From the NCBI GenBank assembly GCA_947487835.1, contig CANKXX010000002.1, forward strand, positions 124,001-188,000: a stretch of DNA of 64,000 bases, given 5' to 3'. The translations under genes and the position numbers were made by a program. Positions 32,856 to 41,650 of the stretch are shown here, piece by piece. The notes beneath the pieces were generated by a model. The model ran no database searches. It was given only the letters and a program-made list of their open reading frames with translations, and was not told the origin of the DNA. How positions within the stretch are numbered: position 1 is the first letter of the stretch; each line of letters begins with the position of its first letter. Origin of the DNA: an uncultured Microbacteriaceae bacterium. GTDB lineage: Bacteria; Actinomycetota; Actinomycetes; Actinomycetales; Microbacteriaceae.

Positions 32856-33290
32856 GTGGACGGCGTCTTCGAGGCGCTCGGCGACCCGGTGCGCCGGCAT
32901 CTCCTCGAGGCGCTGGCCGAGGGGGAGCAGCCCGCGGGGCGGCTGGTGGATGCCGTCCGTGCCCGTGCACCGATCTCGCAGCCCGCCGTCTCGCAGCACC
33001 TCCGGGTGCTGCGGGAGGCGGGGCTGGTGCGGGTGCGGGCGGACGGGACGCGGCGTCTCTACGCCGTCGACCCGGAGGGCACCGCCGCCGCCCGCGCGTG
33101 GCTGGACCGCATCACGGATCCGCTCGCCGCGTTCGCGCAGCCTCTCGACGCGCTGGAGACGGAGCTCGCGCGCGGCCGGCGCGCCCGGCGCGCGGCCCCG
33201 GGCGGTGCTGCGGATGCGGCTCCGGATGCCGAACCCGGTGCCGGCGGCGCGGGGATGCGCTCAGGCGAGCGAGGAGACCGCCTCGCGTGA
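32856..33290 (+). CDS. ArsR-family transcriptional regulator
   Basis: 144 residues, GTG start immediately after the SRPBCC stop (TGAGTG), so translation is coupled. The winged helix spans about 1-85: VFEALGDPVRRHLLEALAEGEQPAGRLVDAV...ISQPAVSQHLRVLREAGLVRVRADGTRRLYAVDP. No metal-binding Cys pair is present, so it belongs to the non-metal ArsR group usually paired with SRPBCC proteins. The C-terminus is low-complexity Ala/Gly/Arg. The last 30 bp overlap the convergent GNAT-like gene. It likely autoregulates through the palindrome at 32103. Confidence 0.85.
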   Translation: MDGVFEALGDPVRRHLLEALAEGEQPAGRLVDAVRARAPISQPAVSQHLRVLREAGLVRVRADGTRRLYAVDPEGTAAARAWLDRITDPLAAFAQPLDALETELARGRRARRAAPGGAADAAPDAEPGAGGAGMRSGERGDRLA

Positions 33291-34139
33291 CGGCGCCGCG
33301 CTCCGAGCGGGCAGGTCGAGGTAGCCCCAGGCGAGCTGCCAGGTCTCGCCCCGGTCGGCACGCTCGAGCACGGCGCGCTGCAGCGACGTCTCCCGGGGCA
33401 GCTCCGGCACCCGGCTGAGGTCGCGCGTGCGGAAGACGAAGTAGAGCGCCTCGGCCGGGGCGTCCTTCGTGAGCCCGAGCGGCGTGAAGCGGCGGATGAA
33501 GGACCCGACGTTGGTCGTGGCCGGCATCCGCTCGACGAGGTACGGGTCGAGCATCCAGGAGTCGCAGGTCGCGACGGTGACCGGCTTGTCCGGGAAGTGC
33601 TCCGCGAAGAAGCCGGTCGCGGAGGCGAGGCTCTCGTCGACGAGGTCGGGACGCAGCGGGCCGGACTCGGGGATGTGCAGCGCGAGCACCCAGTCGTCCT
33701 CCTCGAACGCTCCGGCGTACGCGACCTTCGACCGCTGCAGCGCGTACTGCAGCCGGCCGAGCGCGAAGATCCGCGCGGTGAAGTGGTGGGTGAGCCAGCG
33801 CCAGGTCTGCAGCCCGAACTCCCCGGTGACCCGGCGGCTGATCGCGACGTGCCTGCCGACGTCGGCCAGCGTGTCCCGGGTGACCCGCTCGGGGATGCCG
33901 CGCGCGCGGTGCCACTCCACGACGGTCGGCGTGAACAGCAGGAACGCGCGCAGCCAGGTGAGCTCGTCCGTCGTCGGCTCGTGCAGCGGCACCTCGTCGA
34001 AGGTGCCGAAGCTCCGGGCGAGCGCGTCAAGCGCCTCGTTCACGGCCGCGCCGTCGCCCGTCCCGGCCAGGAGTGCGATGCAGTCGTCGCGGTCCTCGTC
34101 GGCGATGGCGAGGAGGTTCAGGATCTCGTCGATGTTCAC
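33261..34139 (-). CDS. Two-domain GNAT-like acyltransferase protein
   Basis: 292 residues from the GTG at 34139; the longer track frame runs into the permease genes. The protein resembles a small actinobacterial/firmicute family with a helical N-terminal domain (MNIDEILNLLAIADEDRDDCIALL...) and a GNAT-like C-terminal half (WVLALHIPESGPLRPDLVDESLASATGFFAEHFPDKPVTVATCDSWMLDPYL). The reaction is not known. It is the last gene behind a sugar ABC importer (32 bp gap), which suggests that it acts on the imported sugar or its product. The family call rests on memory of the pattern, so it is moderate. Confidence 0.55.
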   Translation of the reverse strand: MNIDEILNLLAIADEDRDDCIALLAGTGDGAAVNEALDALARSFGTFDEVPLHEPTTDELTWLRAFLLFTPTVVEWHRARGIPERVTRDTLADVGRHVAISRRVTGEFGLQTWRWLTHHFTARIFALGRLQYALQRSKVAYAGAFEEDDWVLALHIPESGPLRPDLVDESLASATGFFAEHFPDKPVTVATCDSWMLDPYLVERMPATTNVGSFIRRFTPLGLTKDAPAEALYFVFRTRDLSRVPELPRETSLQRAVLERADRGETWQLAWGYLDLPARSAAPSREAVSSLA

Positions 34140-34171
34140 GGTGGTCCTCTCGGAGGGGGATGCAGGGGTGG

Positions 34172-34993
34172 TCAACGCGACGAGATCCCGTTCAGCATGC
34201 CGCTGATGAACTGGCGCTGGAGGAAGAAGTAGAGCACCACGATGGGCAGGGCCACGATGATGCCGGCCGCCGCGAGCAGCGAGTAGTCGGTGAGGTGCTG
34301 GCCCTGGAAGAAGGCGAGCCCGAGCGGCGCCGTGCGCAACTCGTCCCGGGTCACCATGACGAGCGGCATGAGGAACTCGTTCCAGGTCCACATCGTCACG
34401 AGCAGGCACATCGTCATGATGGACGCCGCCGACGGCGGCACGACGACCTGCCACAGGGTCCGCAGGTCGGTCGCCCCGTCGATCCGGGCGGCCTCGATCA
34501 CCTCGCCCGGGAAGGAGAGGAACTGGTTGCGCATCCAGAAGATGCCGAACGCGAGCGACTGCGCGGTCTGGGGCAGGATCAGCGCCCAGTAGCTGTCGGT
34601 CACGTGCGCGGACCGCAGGTTGAAGTACAGCGGGATGATGAACGCCTCGGCCGGCAGGAGAAGCCCCGCGAGAAGCACGAAGAAGATCACCTTGGAGCCG
34701 AAGAACTTCAGCCGCGCGAAGGCGAAGCCGGCCAGCACGCTGAGGATCGTCGAGAGCACCACGACCGCGACGGTCACCAGGATGCTCGAGAGCATGTAGC
34801 TGGAGAAGCGTCCCCGCTCCCACGCCTCGACGAAGTTCTGCAGGGCGACGGTGTCCGGGATGACGAAGCCGCTGCCGCTGCCGGACGGCGTCACCGCCTG
34901 CAGGATCACCCCGAGGAGCGGCACGAGGGCGATCGCGGCGAACGCGGTGAGGACGATGTAGCTGAGCGTCTTCTCGCGAAGGGAGATTCTCAT
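34172..34993 (-). CDS. Carbohydrate ABC transporter permease (MalG type)
   Basis: 273 residues from the ATG at 34993. Six membrane segments and the EAA loop for ATPase contact, EVIEAARIDGATDLRTLWQVVVPPSAASI. The C-terminal end FFLQRQFISGMLNGISSR is typical of MalG/LacG-like CUT1 permeases. Its start overlaps the stop of the MalF-type permease gene (ATGA). No ATPase gene is present, so a shared MsiK-type ATPase encoded elsewhere is expected. Confidence 0.9.
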   Translation of the reverse strand: MRISLREKTLSYIVLTAFAAIALVPLLGVILQAVTPSGSGSGFVIPDTVALQNFVEAWERGRFSSYMLSSILVTVAVVVLSTILSVLAGFAFARLKFFGSKVIFFVLLAGLLLPAEAFIIPLYFNLRSAHVTDSYWALILPQTAQSLAFGIFWMRNQFLSFPGEVIEAARIDGATDLRTLWQVVVPPSAASIMTMCLLVTMWTWNEFLMPLVMVTRDELRTAPLGLAFFQGQHLTDYSLLAAAGIIVALPIVVLYFFLQRQFISGMLNGISSR

Positions 34994-35931
34994 TCTGCTT
35001 CCTTCGGCTGCAAACGGGAGATGAGTGCCGTGACGAGCAGGATCACGATGGTCAGGACGACGGCGACGCTGGCCGCGGAGCCGACCTGCCCGGAGACGAA
35101 CGCGCGGCTGTAGGCCTCGTACGCGGGAACGCTCGTGGCGTTGCCGGGCCCGCCGCGGGTGGTCACGTAGACGAGGTCGAAGGTCTTCAGCGCGGACACC
35201 ACGGTCAGGGTGAGCGCCACGACGATCTGGCCGCGCAGGGCGGGCAGGGTGATGCCGAAGAACTCCTGCAGCCCGTTCGCGCCGTCGAGGCGCGCGGCCT
35301 CGAACAGCTCGGGCTGCACGTTGCCGACGCCGCTCAGGAACAGCACGAGGCAGAGCCCGACGTTGAGCCAGGTGCCGATGAGGCCGACCGCGATAAGGGC
35401 CGAGCTCGTGTCGCCGAGCCAGACGCGCGCCAGCGAGTCCAGGCCCACGGCGCGGAGGATCGTGTTCAGGAGGCCGTTCGGCGAGTAGATGGAGAGCCAG
35501 GTCGTGGCCACCACGACCGACGCGATGACCTGGGGGAGGAACAGCACGGTGCGGAAGAAGGACATGCCGCGCAGGGCGTTCGCCCGCGAGATGATCATCG
35601 TCAGCAGCAGCGCGACCGAGATGGGGACGAACGAGTAGAAGACGATGAGCGTGCCCACGTGGCCGAACGAGTCGCGCAGGTCCTCGTCCCGGAAGACGTC
35701 GAGGTAGTTCTCGAAGCCCACCCAGGTGGCGGCGCTGAGGCCGTTCCACTCGAAGAGGGAGTACCACCCGGTCTGCACGGTGGGCACGATGAGGAACGTC
35801 ACCGAGAAGAGGACCGCCGGAAGGATGTAGAGGTACGCCTTCCAGCCGGCCGCCCGGCGGCGGGTGCGACCCGTGGTCGCACCCGCCTTCCGGGCACCCG
35901 TCGCCGTGTTCAGCAGGGGAGCCGCGCTCAC
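34990..35931 (-). CDS. Carbohydrate ABC transporter permease (MalF/UgpA type)
   Basis: 313 residues, GTG start 7 bp after the binding-protein stop. A basic N-terminus (TGRTRRRAAGWKAYLYILPAVLFSV), six membrane spans and the EAA loop LFEAARLDGANGLQEFFGITLPALRG. It forms the channel heterodimer with the downstream MalG-type subunit in a CUT1 sugar importer. Confidence 0.9.
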   Translation of the reverse strand: MSAAPLLNTATGARKAGATTGRTRRRAAGWKAYLYILPAVLFSVTFLIVPTVQTGWYSLFEWNGLSAATWVGFENYLDVFRDEDLRDSFGHVGTLIVFYSFVPISVALLLTMIISRANALRGMSFFRTVLFLPQVIASVVVATTWLSIYSPNGLLNTILRAVGLDSLARVWLGDTSSALIAVGLIGTWLNVGLCLVLFLSGVGNVQPELFEAARLDGANGLQEFFGITLPALRGQIVVALTLTVVSALKTFDLVYVTTRGGPGNATSVPAYEAYSRAFVSGQVGSAASVAVVLTIVILLVTALISRLQPKEAE

Positions 35932-35938
35932 GCCTGCG

Positions 35939-37294
35939 CTACTTGCTCTCGAGGAAGGCGGAGTAGTCGTCCTGCAGGATCTCCGCGAACTCCTCGGGCG
36001 TGACCTGCCCGTCCGTGAGCTGCTGCACCGCGCTCGACAGGGTGTCGTAGAACGTCGGGGTCGAGTAGTCGAGGTACGGCACCATGCCGCCCGACTCGCT
36101 CACCGTCTGGTAGGCGTTGACCACGTCCGCGGTCAGGGTGCCCTCCTCCGCCTGGTAGTCGTCGGGCAGCACGGCGGGGAGGCTGTTCTGCTCGAGGAAG
36201 ACCTGCGCCGCGTTGTCCACGTTGATGAAGTCGATGTAGGCGGCGGCGACGTCCGGGTTCTCGGCGCCGGTCGTGATGGCCCAGGCCAGGCTCTCGCCGC
36301 CGGTCGTGGCCGGCGTCTCCTCGCCCTCCGGGATCAGCGTCGTGAAGCCCGCGCTGTCGCCCATCGACTCGGTGAACTGCGCCTGCAGCCAGGACCCGCT
36401 GATGGTGAACGCCGCGTTGCCCGCCTCGAAGGCCGCGATGGCCTCGTCGCGGGAGATGCCGTTCGCACCCTCCGTGAGGTACTTGTTCTCCGCCCAGGAC
36501 TGCACGACCTCGGCCGCCTGCACGCTGGTCTCGTCCGTCCACGCGCCGCCCTGGCCGGTGGCCAGCTCGTTCACGACGTCCGCGCCGGCGAGCGCCGCCT
36601 GGACGACGCCGTAGAGGTGGATGCCCGGGCTCTTGTCCACGTCGCCGTAGGCCATGGGCTGGATGCCCGCGGCCTGGGCGGCCGCCATGGCGCTCTCGAG
36701 GTCCTCGAGCGAGGTGGGTGGCTCGACTCCGAGCTGCTCGAGGATGTCGCGGTTGTAGTACACGCCGACGACCTCGCCCGCCTGGGAGATGCCGTACAGG
36801 TTGTCGCCCTGCCACTCGGAGCCGTCGGAGCTGAAGGAGTTGATCTTCAGCAGCGACTCGGGGTAGTAGGAGCTCCACTCGTAGAGCTCGTCGTAGTCGT
36901 TCAGCGAGCGGATGAGCCCGCCCTCGACGAAGGCGCCCATGTCGGGGTAGCCCTGGTTGGCCTGGATGACGTCCGGCGGGTTGTCGCCGGACAGGGCGAG
37001 GCGCAGGGTGGTCTTCAGGTCGGCGAAGGACTGGACCTCGCGCTCGATCGTCACGTTCGGGTACTTCTCGGTGAAGGCGGCATTGAGCGACTCCTGCGCC
37101 TCGTTGATGCCCTCGTCGGTGTTCTGGTCCCACACGCTGAGGGTGACCTCGCCCGCACCGGCGATGTCGTCCGACACAGGCTCGGAGGAGGACTCGGCCG
37201 GGGCGGAACCGCCCGGCGCGCAGGCGGTTAGGGAGAGCGCCATCAGGGCGGTTGCCGCGAGGGTGCCGGATCTGATCCGGTTCTTCGTGCTCAT
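35939..37294 (-). CDS. Extracellular sugar-binding lipoprotein (ABC importer)
   Basis: 451 residues. The lipoprotein signal LSLTAC (Cys near 25) is followed by a family 1 solute-binding protein: VTLSVWDQNTDEGINEAQESLNAAFTEKYPNVTIE, then LYGISQAGEVVGVYYNRDILEQLGVEPPTSLEDLESAM and FEAGNAAFTISGSWLQAQF. Strongly acidic, as usual for CUT1 binding proteins. It is the first gene of the binding protein-permease-permease-GNAT operon, reading away from the ROK regulator. Together with nearby nagB, an amino-sugar oligomer is a plausible ligand (inference). Confidence 0.9.
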   Translation of the reverse strand: MSTKNRIRSGTLAATALMALSLTACAPGGSAPAESSSEPVSDDIAGAGEVTLSVWDQNTDEGINEAQESLNAAFTEKYPNVTIEREVQSFADLKTTLRLALSGDNPPDVIQANQGYPDMGAFVEGGLIRSLNDYDELYEWSSYYPESLLKINSFSSDGSEWQGDNLYGISQAGEVVGVYYNRDILEQLGVEPPTSLEDLESAMAAAQAAGIQPMAYGDVDKSPGIHLYGVVQAALAGADVVNELATGQGGAWTDETSVQAAEVVQSWAENKYLTEGANGISRDEAIAAFEAGNAAFTISGSWLQAQFTESMGDSAGFTTLIPEGEETPATTGGESLAWAITTGAENPDVAAAYIDFINVDNAAQVFLEQNSLPAVLPDDYQAEEGTLTADVVNAYQTVSESGGMVPYLDYSTPTFYDTLSSAVQQLTDGQVTPEEFAEILQDDYSAFLESK

Positions 37295-37425
37295 TGTTCG
37301 TCTCCTTCAGTGGTGCGACTCGATGGCTGCTCAGGGACACGTGAGGTCCACCAGCACCATGGACTCCACTGACCGACACGCTAGATTTCGGATGTTACGC
37401 CGTGATTACCGTTTGATTCCAGCCT

Positions 37426-37452
37426 GAAGTTTTTTTCATTCCGAATAACTTC
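37426..37452. promoter_or_regulatory. Inverted repeat in the ABC/ROK divergent promoter region
   Basis: GAAGTT-N15-AACTTC lies between the divergent binding-protein and ROK genes, in a markedly T-rich stretch (seven T in a row). ROK repressors bind such A/T-rich palindromes next to their own genes. The first ATG of the ROK frame (37458) lies directly beside it. Confidence 0.45.
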
Positions 37453-37481
37453 GTTCGATGACTGCAGTTAGAGTGACGGTC

Positions 37482-38696
37482 ATGACCCGACCAGCCATGC
37501 ACGACGGCGACTTCGCCCCCGGATCCGTGGGCGATGTGTTCCGCCTGATCCGCGGCGGAGTAGCGACGTCGCGCTCGAGTCTGGCACGTGTGTCCGGGCT
37601 CGCGCCCTCCACCATCTCCCTCCGGGTCGACGCCCTGGTGCGCCTCGGGCTCGTCAGCGAGGGCGGTGACGAGCGGTCGCGCGGCGGACGCCGGGCCCGG
37701 CTGCTCGAGGTCGCCCGGTCCGCGGGCTTCGTGGCCGGCATGGACGTCGGCGCGAACCACGTGCAGCTCGCCCTGGCCGACCTGACCGGCTCGCTGCAGG
37801 TCGTGGAGAGCATCCCGGTCGCCATCGAGAAGGGCCCGGATGCCGCGGCCGAGCACCTGTGGAGCGCCCTCAACGACCTGATGACGCGCAACGACCTCGA
37901 CCCGGCTCTGCTGCTGGGACTCGCGGTCGGCCTCCCCGCGCCCATCGAGTACACGACCGGCCGGGTGGTGCTCCCGTCCTTCATGCCGAGCTGGCACAAC
38001 GCCGACCTCCCCGCGCTCTTCTCCCGGTACACCGACATCCCCGTGCTCATCGAGAACGACGCCAACCTGCTCGCCCTGGCGGAACGGTCCGAGACCAGCC
38101 CCGAGCTCGATCAGCTGCTCGCGATCAAGCTCGGCACCCGCATCGGCTGCGGCATCCTGTCGGCGGGCCGGCTGCACCGCGGCGTCGGCGGGGCCGCCGG
38201 CGAGATCAGCCACACGTCCGTGGACGGCGACTCGACGATCCCCTGCGTGTGCGGCACGCCGCACTGCCTCGAGTCCGTGGCCAGCGGCGGGGCGATCGCC
38301 GCCCGCCTGGCCGCGCAGGGCTTCGACGTGCGCACGGCCGCCGACGTCGTCGAGCTCGGGCGCGCCGGGAACCCGCAGGTCGTCGAGGAGCTGCGGAGGG
38401 CCGGCACCCGCATCGGCGGGGTGCTCGCGACCATCGTCAACTTCTTCAACCCCCGCGACGTCGTGCTGGGCGGCACCATGTCGGCCTCGTCGCCGCTGGT
38501 CGCCGCGATCCGGGCGGAGCTGTTCCAGCGCTGCCTGCCCCTCGTCACGGAGGACCTGGAGGTGCGGGCCGCGCGGCGGCCCAGCGACGCGGGCGTGCGC
38601 GGGGCCTGCCAGCTCATCCTCGAGGAGGTGCTCGCGCCGCACCGCATCGACCGCCTCGCCCGCGAGCTCGACATGGTCGCCGCGGGGGACCGCTGA
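37482..38696 (+). CDS. ROK-family transcriptional regulator
   Basis: 404 residues from the ATG at 37482; the in-frame ATG at 37458 touches the palindrome and is less likely. A MarR-like helix-turn-helix (about 25-80: VFRLIRGGVATSRSSLARVSGLAPSTISLRVDALVRLGLV) precedes the ROK sugar-binding domain: GMDVGANHVQLALADLTG, VLIENDANLLALAE and the zinc motif CVCGTPHCLESVASG. NagC/XylR-type repressors of this kind sense a sugar or sugar phosphate. It is divergent from the ABC importer and 61 bp upstream of nagB, so it probably controls both. Confidence 0.87.
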   Translation: MTRPAMHDGDFAPGSVGDVFRLIRGGVATSRSSLARVSGLAPSTISLRVDALVRLGLVSEGGDERSRGGRRARLLEVARSAGFVAGMDVGANHVQLALADLTGSLQVVESIPVAIEKGPDAAAEHLWSALNDLMTRNDLDPALLLGLAVGLPAPIEYTTGRVVLPSFMPSWHNADLPALFSRYTDIPVLIENDANLLALAERSETSPELDQLLAIKLGTRIGCGILSAGRLHRGVGGAAGEISHTSVDGDSTIPCVCGTPHCLESVASGGAIAARLAAQGFDVRTAADVVELGRAGNPQVVEELRRAGTRIGGVLATIVNFFNPRDVVLGGTMSASSPLVAAIRAELFQRCLPLVTEDLEVRAARRPSDAGVRGACQLILEEVLAPHRIDRLARELDMVAAGDR

Positions 38697-38757
38697 CCCG
38701 CTGCCGCGGGAGGCGCACAATCGAACCAGCACGACCGGACACCGGGAAGGAACGCGG

Positions 38758-39531
38758 ATGCAGGTAATCATCCTCAGGAGCGCGGAGGAGATCGGGCGGT
38801 ACGCCGCGGACATCATCCTCTCGGGGGTGACGGACGGGTCCATCTCGGTGCTCGGCGTGGCCACCGGATCCTCGCCGCTGCCGGTCTACCGGGCGCTCGA
38901 GAGCCGCTGGGTGCCGGAGCTGGCCGGGCTCTCGGCGTTCGCCCTCGACGAGTACGTGGGTCTCGCGCCCGACCATCCCGAGAGCTACCACTCGGTCATC
39001 GACCGCGAGGTCACCCGGCCGCTCCGGCTCGACCCCGCCCGCGTCCACGTCCCGGACGGCAGCGCGGCGGACCCCGAGCAGGCGTGCGTCGACTACGAGC
39101 GGGCGATCGAGGAGGCCGGGGGCGTCGACCTGCAGATCCTCGGCATCGGCAGTACCGGGCACATCGGTTTCAACGAGCCCACCTCGTCGCTGAGCTCCCG
39201 CACCCGCATCAAGACCCTGACGCCCGAGACGCGGCGCGACAACGCGCGGTTCTTCCCGTCGCTCGACGAGGTGCCGCTGCACTGCGTGACCCAGGGGCTC
39301 GGCACCATCATGGATGCCCGCCGCGTGCTGCTCGTCGCCCAGGGGACGGGCAAGGCCCGCGCCGTCGCGCAGACTGTGGAGGGCCCGCTGAGCAGCATGT
39401 GCCCGGGCTCGGTCCTGCAGCTGCACCCGGACGCGACGATCCTCCTCGACGAGGAGGCCGCGTCGGAGCTCACGCTCACCGACTACTACCGCTTCGTCTT
39501 CGAGAACAGGCCGGCCTGGCAGCGCCCTTGA
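38758..39531 (+). CDS. nagB: Glucosamine-6-phosphate deaminase
   Basis: 257 residues, close to the 260-266 of NagB. It converts glucosamine-6-phosphate to fructose-6-phosphate and ammonia. Motifs: VATGSSPLPVYRAL (phosphate site), AFALDEYVGLAPDHPESYHSVI (catalytic Asp), ILGIGSTGHIGFNEPTSSLSSRTR and VAQGTGKARAVAQTVEGPLS. It follows the ROK gene in the same direction with an AAGGA site, supporting amino-sugar catabolism as the role of this locus. Confidence 0.92.
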   Translation: MQVIILRSAEEIGRYAADIILSGVTDGSISVLGVATGSSPLPVYRALESRWVPELAGLSAFALDEYVGLAPDHPESYHSVIDREVTRPLRLDPARVHVPDGSAADPEQACVDYERAIEEAGGVDLQILGIGSTGHIGFNEPTSSLSSRTRIKTLTPETRRDNARFFPSLDEVPLHCVTQGLGTIMDARRVLLVAQGTGKARAVAQTVEGPLSSMCPGSVLQLHPDATILLDEEAASELTLTDYYRFVFENRPAWQRP

Positions 39532-39587
39532 CAGCCGCCCGCGGCGAGGCGAGCATGAGCCGCACGACGAGCGGCGAGGAGGCGGCG

Positions 39588-39806
39588 ATGCGCAAGGACG
39601 TCCGATGGAGCGAGCTCAGCCCGGGCCGGCGGATCGCGGTCGCCCTCCTGGGGGTGGTGCAGGTCGGGCTCGCCGTGGCGGCGTGGCGGGACCTCGCCGA
39701 GCGGTCCGACGCCGAGGTGAACGGCAGCAAGCGCACCTGGGCGGCGATCATCGCCATCAACTGGGTCGGCCCGATCGTCTACTTCGCCAAGGGGCGCCGC
39801 ACCTGA
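39588..39806 (+). CDS. Small membrane protein with PLDc N-terminal-like domain
   Basis: 72 residues from the ATG at 39588, chosen for its strong GAGGAGG box; an ATG at 39555 would add 11 residues. Two membrane segments: RRIAVALLGVVQVGLAVAAWRDL and WAAIIAINWVGPIVYFAKGRR. The ending GPIVYFxxGRR is the signature of the phospholipase-D-nuclease N-terminal (cardiolipin synthase N-terminal) small protein family. Function unknown. Confidence 0.7.
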   Translation: MRKDVRWSELSPGRRIAVALLGVVQVGLAVAAWRDLAERSDAEVNGSKRTWAAIIAINWVGPIVYFAKGRRT

Positions 39807-39866
39807 CCCGTGCTGCCTTCCGGCGCATCCTCGCGCCGGGCGGCGCGCGTAGGCCACACTGAACGG

Positions 39867-40808
39867 GTGACTGACCGCCGCTTGATGCTGCTGGACACGG
39901 CCGCCCTGTACTTCCGCGCCTACTACGGCATGCCGGACACGGTGACCGCGCCGGACGGCAGCCCGGTGAACGCCGTCCGAGGGCTGCTCGACATGATCGG
40001 GCGGCTGGTCACGGAGTTCACCCCGACCGAGCTCGTCGCCTGCTGGGACGACGACTGGCGGCCGCAGTGGCGGGTCGACCTGCTGCCCACGTACAAGGCG
40101 CACCGGTTGGCCGAGGCGGCGCCGGTCGGACCGGACACCGAGGTCGTGCCGGACACGCTCACCCCGCAGGTGCCGATCATCGTCGACGCGCTCACCGCCC
40201 TCGGCATCCCCATCGTGGGGAAGGCGGAGTACGAGGCGGACGACATCATCGGCACGCTCGCTGCCACGGCGACGATGCCCGTCGACGTCGTCACGGGGGA
40301 CCGCGACCTCTTCCAGGTGATCGACGACGACCGCGCCGTGCGCGTGATCTACACGGCGCGCGGGATGAGCAAGCTCGAGATCGTGACGGAGGAGGTGCTC
40401 CGGGCCAAGTACGGCATCTCGGCCCGCCAGTACGCCGACTTCGCCGTCATGCGCGGCGACGCCTCCGACGGCCTCCCCGGTGTCGCCGGGGTGGGGGAGA
40501 AGACCGCGGCGACCCTCCTCGCCCAGTTCGGCGACCTCGACGGCATCCTCGCCGCCGCCGCCGAGGGGTCGCGGTCCCCGCTGTCTGTGGGTGTGAAGAC
40601 CAAGCTGCGGGCCGCCGCCGACTACCTCACCCGGGCGCCCGCCGTCGTGAACGTCGCTCGGGACCTCGACCTGCCGCACCTGGACGCGCGGATCGGCATC
40701 CCGGACGCCGGTCGCGAGGCGATCGCCGAACTGCAGACCCGGTGGGGTCTCGGCCGCTCCGTGACCCGGGCCGTCGAGGCACTCGACCTCCGCGCCACCC
40801 GAATCTGA
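39867..40808 (+). CDS. 5'-3' exonuclease (FEN-like)
   Basis: 313 residues from the GTG at 39867. The PIN-like and H3TH domains of bacterial 5' nucleases are visible: LMLLDTAALYFRAYYGMP, WRVDLLPTYKAHR, YEADDIIGTLAA, VDVVTGDRDLFQVIDD, FAVMRGDASDGLPGVAGVGEKTAATLL. This equals the N-terminal exonuclease part of Pol I as a stand-alone enzyme for flap or primer removal. Followed by two tandem copies of the short dispersed repeat. Confidence 0.88.
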   Translation: MTDRRLMLLDTAALYFRAYYGMPDTVTAPDGSPVNAVRGLLDMIGRLVTEFTPTELVACWDDDWRPQWRVDLLPTYKAHRLAEAAPVGPDTEVVPDTLTPQVPIIVDALTALGIPIVGKAEYEADDIIGTLAATATMPVDVVTGDRDLFQVIDDDRAVRVIYTARGMSKLEIVTEEVLRAKYGISARQYADFAVMRGDASDGLPGVAGVGEKTAATLLAQFGDLDGILAAAAEGSRSPLSVGVKTKLRAAADYLTRAPAVVNVARDLDLPHLDARIGIPDAGREAIAELQTRWGLGRSVTRAVEALDLRATRI

Positions 40809-40813
40809 CCGGG

Positions 40814-40859
40814 TGGTTCCTGAGCCTGTCGAAGGGTGGTTCCTGAGCCCGTCGAAGGG
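40814..40859 (+). repeat. Tandem pair of the dispersed TGGTTCCTGAGCCTGTCGAAGGG element
   Basis: Two head-to-tail 23-bp copies (40814-40836, 40837-40859) differing at one base. They exactly fill the gap between the exonuclease stop and the last codon of the convergent TetR gene. Confidence 0.85.
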
Positions 40860-41618
40860 CTAACCCGCGGTCGCCCGCCGCCGGGCCGCCGCCGAGGTCC
40901 AGCCCTGCTCGTGCAGGCGCTCGAACCCGTCGAGCAGCACGTCGAGGGCGAACTCGAACTCGAACTGGTCGTCGCAGCCCTGGCCCACCGCCGAGTCCTC
41001 GTGGGCGCTCGCCATGGCGACGGCGAGGATGTTCGGGTAGCGCGCCGCCATCTGCTGCATCATCGCCGCCTGGGCTTCGGGCGGCAGCGCGGGCGAGGGC
41101 GCAGCGCCCGGCCGCGGCGCGTCGTCGAACAGCTCCTGGGTGAAGCCCCACATCCGCCCGCCGATCGCGTGCATCACGTGGTGGGTCAGGTCGATGGAGA
41201 AGCCGCCGGCCTGGAACATCCCGATGAAGGAATCCATGTAATCGAGCACCGCGGGCGTCTTCGTCGTGCGGGTCTCCATCGCCTGGCGGGCCCAGGCGTG
41301 CCGCCGCAGGGCGCGGCGGGCGGACAGCACGCGCTCGCGCACCGCGGTCCTCCAGTCGGCGCTTCCGCTCGGCGGGTCGATCTCGCCGACGATCACCTCG
41401 ACCATGCCGTCGAGGAGCTCCTCCTTGTTCGCCACGTGCTTGTAGAGGGCCATGGGAACCACGCCGAGCTCGTCGGCGAGCCGGCGCATGCTGAGCGCCT
41501 CGATGCCGATCTCATCCGCGAGCGACACCGCGGCACGCAGGACGCCGTCCCGGTTGAGGCGCGGCCGCCGCTCGGCGCCCGGCTCCACCGGCGGCATCCT
41601 GTCGCTGTCCCTTGACAC
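40860..41618 (-). CDS. TetR-family repressor
   Basis: 252 residues. The TetR helix-turn-helix spans about 20-70: LNRDGVLRAAVSLADEIGIEALSMRRLADELGVVPMALYKHVANKEELLDGM. The C-terminal part is of the TetR_C class found in repressors of multidrug or flavin-dependent genes (RRHAWARQAMETRTTKTPAVLDYMDSFIGMFQAGGF). It is divergent from the DUF4386 gene. Two related operator sequences fill the 75-bp gap, one of them just upstream of this start codon, so autoregulation is expected. Confidence 0.88.
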   Translation of the reverse strand: MSRDSDRMPPVEPGAERRPRLNRDGVLRAAVSLADEIGIEALSMRRLADELGVVPMALYKHVANKEELLDGMVEVIVGEIDPPSGSADWRTAVRERVLSARRALRRHAWARQAMETRTTKTPAVLDYMDSFIGMFQAGGFSIDLTHHVMHAIGGRMWGFTQELFDDAPRPGAAPSPALPPEAQAAMMQQMAARYPNILAVAMASAHEDSAVGQGCDDQFEFEFALDVLLDGFERLHEQGWTSAAARRRATAG

Positions 41619-41637
41619 GTGTACAGCGTACGCCTAC
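41619..41637. promoter_or_regulatory. TetR operator candidate 1
   Basis: GTGTACAGCGTACGCCTAC lies directly upstream of the TetR start codon. It matches the perfect palindrome at 41651-41669 closely (GTGTACnnCGTACnCCTAC), so it is a second, degenerate copy of the site. Confidence 0.6.
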
Positions 41638-41650
41638 CGTGACCACTAGG

